Shown here: positions 59,786 through 64,000 of the stretch, one piece after another | Layout of the letters: every line of letters begins with the position of its first letter | Numbering within the stretch: position 1 is the stretch's first letter | Source: Sinorhizobium terangae | GTDB taxonomy: Bacteria; Pseudomonadota; Alphaproteobacteria; Rhizobiales; Rhizobiaceae | Direction: 5' to 3' | Assembly: GCF_009601505.1 (NCBI RefSeq) | Contig: NZ_WITC01000045.1 | Coordinates: 1-64,000, forward strand | Length of the DNA: 64,000 nt | The notes under the pieces: model-generated | Database searches by the model: none | What the model was told of the DNA's origin: nothing | The model's input: only the letters and a program-made list of their open reading frames with translations | Position numbers and translations under genes: made by a program

Positions 59786-61570
59786 TCAGTCAAGAAGGGC
59801 GGCAATGGCTGTCGGCACGTCCTCACCGCGCGCGGCGAGTTCCTCGAACTCGACGACGGCGTTGATGTCGGCGCCCATGGCGATGTTCGTCACGCGCTCG
59901 AGGATAAACTCGATGACGACCGGCACCCGGTGTTCATCCATCAGCGCCCGCGCCTTGTCGAAGGCTTCGGCGAATTCATTGGGGCTGCGGACGCGGATCG
60001 CCTTGCAGCCGAGGCCTTCGGCGACCGCGACGTGGTCGACGCCGTACCCCTTCTCGGCATCGCCGTCGGCATTGATGTTGTCGAAGGCGAGGCTCACCTC
60101 GAAATCCATATTGAAGCCGCGCTGCGCCTGCCGGATGAGGCCGAGATAGGAATTGTTCACGACCACATGCAGGTAGGGCAGCTTATGCTGCGCGCCGACG
60201 GCCAGTTCCTCGATCAGGAACTGGAAGTCATAGTCGCCGGAAAGCGCGACGATCGGCCTGTCCGGATCCGCCGCCCTGACGCCGAGCGCCGCCGGCAGCG
60301 TCCAGCCGAGCGGACCCGCCTGGCCGCAATTGATCCAGTTGCGGGGCTTGTAGACGTGCAGGAACTGCGCGCCGGCGATCTGGCTCAAGCCGATGGTCGA
60401 GACGTAGCAGGTATCGCGGCCGAAGGCCCGGTTCATTTCCTCGTAGACCCGCTGGGGTTTCAGCGGAGTCTGGTCGAAGTGGGTCTTGCGCAGCATGGTG
60501 CGCTTGCGCTCGCGGCACTCTTCCGCCCAGCCCGACCAGTCGCGCAACTTGCCGGCGGCCCTCCATTCGGTGGCAACATCGAGGAAGAGCTTGAGCGCGG
60601 CACCCGCATCCGAGACGATGCCGAAATCCGGGGCGAAGACACGGCCGATCTGCGTCGGCTCGATATCGACGTGAACGAACTTGCGTCCTTCGGTATAGGT
60701 CGGAACGTTGCCCGTGTGGCGGTTGGCCCAGCGATTGCCGACGCCGAGCACGAAGTCGGAGGCGAGCAGCGTCGCGTTGCCGTAGCGGTGCGATGTCTGC
60801 AGCCCGCACATACCGGCCATCAGCGGGTGATCGTCCGGGATCGTGCCCCAGCCCATCAATGTCGGAATGACCGGAATGCCGGTGATCTCGGCAAATTCGA
60901 CCAGAAGGTCCGAGGCGTCGGCATTGATGATGCCGCCGCCCGCGACGATCAGCGGCCGCTCGGCTTCATTCAGCATCGCGATCGCCTTTTCGGCCTGCGC
61001 GCGGGTCGCCGACGGTTTGTAGGGCTCCAGCGGCGAATAGGTTTCCGGATCGAACTCGATCTCGGCAAGCTGAACGTCGACCGGAAGGTCGATGAGGACC
61101 GGACCGGGACGGCCGGAGCGCATCAGGTGGAACGCCTTCTGGAAGACGAATGGGACCAGGGCCGGTTCCATGACCGTGACCGCCCATTTCGTGACGGGGC
61201 CGGCGATCGCAGCGATGTCGACGGCCTGGAAATCCTCCTTGTCAAGGCGGGCGCGCGGCGCCTGGCCGGTGATGCAGAGGATCGGGATCGAGTCGGCGGA
61301 GGCCGAATAGAGGCCGGTGATCATGTCGGTGCCGGCCGGTCCCGAGGTGCCGATGCAGACACCGATATTGCCGTATCTCGCCCGCGTATAGCCCTCCGCC
61401 ATATGCGAGGCGCCCTCGACATGACGGGCAAGAATGTGGCGGATCGATCCGCGGGCCTTCAAGGCTGAATAGAACGGGTTGATCGCAGCGCCCGGAACAC
61501 CGAAGGCGCAATCGATCCCCTCCTTCTCCAGAACATAAACTGCCGCATCGACAGCGCGCATCTTGGCCAT
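59786..61570 (-). CDS. gcl: Glyoxylate carboligase
   Basis: This 594-residue ThDP enzyme is almost the length of E. coli Gcl. Val51 in [13 protein letters not shown] replaces the glutamate that other ThDP enzymes use, a hallmark of glyoxylate carboligase. The ThDP/Mg site [17 protein letters not shown] with NNSYLGLI is present, and an FAD-binding central domain is expected. It joins two glyoxylates to tartronate semialdehyde and CO2. It is the first gene of gcl-hyi-glxR-glycerate kinase and diverges from the IclR gene. Confidence 0.95.
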   Translation of the reverse strand: MAKMRAVDAAVYVLEKEGIDCAFGVPGAAINPFYSALKARGSIRHILARHVEGASHMAEGYTRARYGNIGVCIGTSGPAGTDMITGLYSASADSIPILCITGQAPRARLDKEDFQAVDIAAIAGPVTKWAVTVMEPALVPFVFQKAFHLMRSGRPGPVLIDLPVDVQLAEIEFDPETYSPLEPYKPSATRAQAEKAIAMLNEAERPLIVAGGGIINADASDLLVEFAEITGIPVIPTLMGWGTIPDDHPLMAGMCGLQTSHRYGNATLLASDFVLGVGNRWANRHTGNVPTYTEGRKFVHVDIEPTQIGRVFAPDFGIVSDAGAALKLFLDVATEWRAAGKLRDWSGWAEECRERKRTMLRKTHFDQTPLKPQRVYEEMNRAFGRDTCYVSTIGLSQIAGAQFLHVYKPRNWINCGQAGPLGWTLPAALGVRAADPDRPIVALSGDYDFQFLIEELAVGAQHKLPYLHVVVNNSYLGLIRQAQRGFNMDFEVSLAFDNINADGDAEKGYGVDHVAVAEGLGCKAIRVRSPNEFAEAFDKARALMDEHRVPVVIEFILERVTNIAMGADINAVVEFEELAARGEDVPTAIAALLD

Positions 61571-61603
61571 GGAAATTCCTCCTGTTTGAAATAGGACGAT
61601 AAT

Positions 61604-61648
61604 CCATTTTCCGATTTCATCAATTCGAAAATGGAAATCATTTCCATT
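61604..61648. promoter_or_regulatory. IclR-type operator palindromes
   Basis: AATGGAAATCATTTCCATT (61630-61648) is perfectly symmetric around one C and contains the TGGAAATNATTTCCA consensus of IclR. CCATTTTC (61604-61611) and GAAAATGG (61627-61634) form a second, overlapping inverted repeat. They lie between gcl and the divergent IclR gene, where that regulator would control both directions. Confidence 0.8.
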
Positions 61649-61742
61649 ATGCGGAAATAAAGATTTTCAACAAAAAGGAGAAAATCGAGTGCAATCGCGG
61701 TAGAGGAAGATGGAACGAAGCAACTGATTTGGAGAATGGTTC

Positions 61743-62564
61743 ATGGAGTGGACGGGCAAGGGAAAGCGCGGCCGCAAGGCCGCCGAGAATGCCGCACCGT
61801 CGTCCGTGCAAGTGCTGGATCGCAGCCTGGCGCTCCTGGCGATCGTTGCCGAAAGCGACGACTCGACGCTGACCTCGCTTTCGGAGCGCACCGGCATGGC
61901 GCCCTCGACGGTTCACCGGCTGCTCACCTCGCTTGCCTCCCACGGCATGGTCATGAGCGACAGCGACACGGGGGTGTGGACCGTCGGCCTCAAGGCCTTC
62001 GAAATCGGCAATGCCTTTCTGCGCTTCCGCAAGCTCGGGACGATCAGCCGCCCGTTCCTGAAGCAGCTGATGGAGGAAAGCGGCGAGACCGCCAATATCG
62101 GTATCGAGGAAGGCGGCGATGTGGTCTTCATCTCACAGGTCGAAAGCCATGCGCCGATGCGGGCCTTCTTCCGGCCGGGGCGGCGTGGTCCGGTTCACGC
62201 CTCGGGCATCGGCAAGGCAATCCTGTCGACATGGTCCGACAAGGAGATCGGCCAAGTGATGTCAGGCCGAACCCTCACCCACTTTACGGAAAAGACACGC
62301 GATACGCTGCCCGGCCTGTTGCGGGACATTCAGGAAATACGGCTGCGCGGCTGGTCAATCGACGATGAGGAACATACGCTTGGCATGCGCTGCGTCGCGG
62401 CACCGATCTTCAACGAATATGGCGAGACGATCGCTGGCATTTCGATCTCCGGCCCCTCGGTCCGGGTAACCGACGAAAAGCTCACGATCCTCGGGCCGAT
62501 GGTCAGAGAAACCGCCGACGCCTTGACCCGCGCGATGGGTGGAAGGCGGCCGGAGGAATTGTAG
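61743..62564 (+). CDS. IclR-family regulator of the glyoxylate operon
   Basis: This 273-residue protein has an N-terminal winged helix (about 22-85, with STLTSLSERTGMAPSTVHRL) and a C-terminal IclR effector domain with ASGIGKAILS and MRCVAAPIFNEYGETIAGIS. A basic N-terminal stretch (GKGKRGRKAA) precedes it. It is divergent from gcl over the operator palindromes. AllR/GclR-like repression relieved by glyoxylate is the likely mode, by analogy. Confidence 0.9.
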   Translation: MEWTGKGKRGRKAAENAAPSSVQVLDRSLALLAIVAESDDSTLTSLSERTGMAPSTVHRLLTSLASHGMVMSDSDTGVWTVGLKAFEIGNAFLRFRKLGTISRPFLKQLMEESGETANIGIEEGGDVVFISQVESHAPMRAFFRPGRRGPVHASGIGKAILSTWSDKEIGQVMSGRTLTHFTEKTRDTLPGLLRDIQEIRLRGWSIDDEEHTLGMRCVAAPIFNEYGETIAGISISGPSVRVTDEKLTILGPMVRETADALTRAMGGRRPEEL

Positions 62565-62614
62565 CCGGCCGGAACATAAGTCCCGGCCGGCGCGGTTGTT
62601 TTGAATGATCGAGA

Positions 62615-63964
62615 TCAGGCCGTTTCAAACATCCTCGCCGAAGGGGCGGGCGCAGACGCCCCGCGAGGACCGCACTTCATCGGCTTGCCGGCGACATAAA
62701 CTTCGGCCACCGAGCGATCGTCGCCCATCGTCTGCAGGATGAAAAGCTCCTCGGTCAGCGAAGACGCCACCTGCATCCGGAGCTCCATCGCGGGTTTCGC
62801 GCGGCTGTCGAGAACGACGATGTCCGCGTCGGCGCCGACGTGGAGCGAGCCAATGCAATGCTCGAGATCGAGCGCGCGGGCGTTACCCAGCGTCATCATG
62901 TAGAAAGAGTTGAGCGGCGAAAGCCGCTGGCCCTGGAGATGCAGCACCTTGTAGGCCTCGTCCATGGTCTCCAGCATCGAGAAGCTCGTTCCAGCGCCGA
63001 CATCGGTCGCAACCGAATAGCGGGCGCCGAGCCTGTCGAAGCGATCGCGGTCGAACAAGCCGCTGCCGAGGAAGAGATTGGACGTCGGGCAGAACACGCC
63101 GACCGCTCCGGTCTCGGCCAGCACGGATATCTCGCGGTCGCTCAGATGGATGCAATGGCCGAGCAGCGTCTTGCGACCGAGAAGATCATAGCGCGCGTAG
63201 ATATCCGTGTAGTCCTTCGCCTGCGGATAAAGCGAGGTTGCGAAGGCGATCTCGTCCTTGTTTTCCGAAAGATGCGTCTGGACGTAACAGTCCGGATGTT
63301 CCGCCACGAGCGCCCGGCTCATCTCCATCTGCCCGGGCGTCGAGGTAATAGCGAAACGCGGGCTGATCGCATAATGCGCCCGACCACGGCCATGCCATTT
63401 GGCGATCAGGCGCTTGGTCTCCTCATAGCCCTTCTCAGGCATGTCGGTGAGTGCCTCCGGTGCGTTGCGGTCCATCATCACCTTGCCGCCGACCATCCGC
63501 ATGTTGCGCGCCTCTGCCGCGTTGAAGAAGGCATCGACGCTTTCCGGATGCACGGAGCAGTAGGCGACCGCCGTCGTGGTGCCGTTGGCGAGCAATTCGT
63601 CCATGAAGCGGCCGGCGATGAAGGCCGCATGCTCAGGCGCTTTGAACTTCTGCTCTTCGACGAAGATATAGGTGTTCAGCCACTCCAGAAGCTGCGCTCC
63701 GTAGGAGGCGATCGCCTGCGTCTGCGGGAAGTGCAGATGCGTGTCGATAAGACCGGGCAGGACGAGATGGGGACGATGATCGGCGACCTTCACGCCGTCG
63801 CCCGCCTGTTTCGCGACCTCAGCATGGGCACCGACACCGGCGACCTTGCCATTCCGGACAAGCACGGCGCCATCCTCGAAAAAGCGGTAGGAAGCGGTGT
63901 CATCGATGCCCTCGGGCTCCTTGACGAAGGTCAGCACCCGGCCACGGATCAGCAACTCGCTCAT
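62615..63964 (-). CDS. guaD: Guanine deaminase
   Basis: This 449-residue amidohydrolase-fold enzyme has LVLPGLIDTHLHFPQTQAIA with the HxH zinc pair, SENKDEIAFATSL after VQTHL, HCIHLSDREI and ATDVGAGTSFSML with the metal aspartate. All match GuaD, which converts guanine to xanthine and ammonia. Its ATG overlaps the stop of an upstream gene by ATGA. It ends facing the IclR gene. With gcl nearby it suggests purine breakdown to glyoxylate. Confidence 0.92.
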   Translation of the reverse strand: MSELLIRGRVLTFVKEPEGIDDTASYRFFEDGAVLVRNGKVAGVGAHAEVAKQAGDGVKVADHRPHLVLPGLIDTHLHFPQTQAIASYGAQLLEWLNTYIFVEEQKFKAPEHAAFIAGRFMDELLANGTTTAVAYCSVHPESVDAFFNAAEARNMRMVGGKVMMDRNAPEALTDMPEKGYEETKRLIAKWHGRGRAHYAISPRFAITSTPGQMEMSRALVAEHPDCYVQTHLSENKDEIAFATSLYPQAKDYTDIYARYDLLGRKTLLGHCIHLSDREISVLAETGAVGVFCPTSNLFLGSGLFDRDRFDRLGARYSVATDVGAGTSFSMLETMDEAYKVLHLQGQRLSPLNSFYMMTLGNARALDLEHCIGSLHVGADADIVVLDSRAKPAMELRMQVASSLTEELFILQTMGDDRSVAEVYVAGKPMKCGPRGASAPAPSARMFETA

Positions 63965-64000
63965 TGAAGCTTTCCTTCCTTCACCGCCGTTTCATACCAG
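63961..64000 (-). CDS. C-terminal end of an upstream gene, product unknown
   Basis: The last 12 codons before a TGA at 63961-63963 read WYETAVKEGKLQ and overlap guaD's start by four bases (ATGA). The coupling makes a real gene likely, but the piece is too short to identify. A purine catabolic enzyme would be expected. Confidence 0.4.
   Translation of the reverse strand, partial: WYETAVKEGKLQ

Noticed and set aside
59630..61468. 612-codon plus-strand frame opposite gcl
   Set aside because: It overlaps the certain gcl gene, lacks a start site and has the arginine/aspartate-rich composition of an antisense shadow.

Overview
The window comes from an alphaproteobacterium of the Rhizobiaceae, most likely Ensifer/Sinorhizobium and plausibly a chromid. 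Three things point there: a high-GC sequence packed with ABC uptake systems and their catabolic operons, rhizobial mosaic intergenic palindromes, and familiar sets such as ehu/eut ectoine use, soxBDAG, gcl-hyi-glxR and an ROSE-controlled Hsp20. The assignment is by pattern recognition only; no search was run. No rRNA, tRNA, CRISPR array or complete insertion sequence was seen.

1-19.5 kb, osmolyte catabolism. A long leftward operon reads M24 hydrolase, M24 hydrolase, soxB, soxD, soxA, soxG, eutB, eutC, eutD, eutE, purU. Diverging from it is ehuB-ehuC-ehuD-ehuA, gntR, asnC, an aldehyde dehydrogenase and an aminotransferase. Ectoine or 5-hydroxyectoine would enter through Ehu, be opened by EutD, deacetylated by EutE, and pass through diaminobutyrate and aspartate semialdehyde to aspartate. 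Sarcosine oxidase (Sox) yields one-carbon units that PurU can help recycle. The ectoine genes lie inside the sarcosine oxidase/purU operon, eutA is not in it, and there are three paralogous M24 enzymes.

19.5-31 kb, more transport. There is a small VOC protein, then a CUT1-type sugar ABC transporter with a Gfo/Idh/MocA dehydrogenase, then an OsmF/YehWXYZ-type osmoprotectant transporter, then a 56-residue membrane protein coupled to a flavin disulfide reductase.

31-36 kb, eroded stretch. Remnants of a TauE/SafE permease and of a peptide-binding protein lie among a secreted protein of unknown function, a dimethylargininase, a DUF2231 membrane protein, an OsmC protein and FucU/RbsD. Several mosaic palindromes lie here.

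36-46.6 kb. A DeoR regulator, deoC and a tandem aldehyde dehydrogenase form a deoxyribose-type module. A GntR regulator then diverges from a PotABCD-like transporter followed by an Asp/Glu/hydantoin racemase family enzyme.

46.8-56.6 kb. An alpha-2-macroglobulin with a PAN domain is paired with PbpC; the PbpC 5' end carries a near-perfect 43-bp inverted repeat pair. A DUF982 protein and two Hsp20 chaperones follow, the first behind a convincing ROSE RNA thermometer.

56.6-64 kb. gcl-hyi-glxR-glycerate kinase (glyoxylate to glycerate) diverges from an IclR regulator over a textbook IclR-type palindrome. Guanine deaminase and the tail of another gene close the window, which suggests a purine-to-glyoxylate locus.
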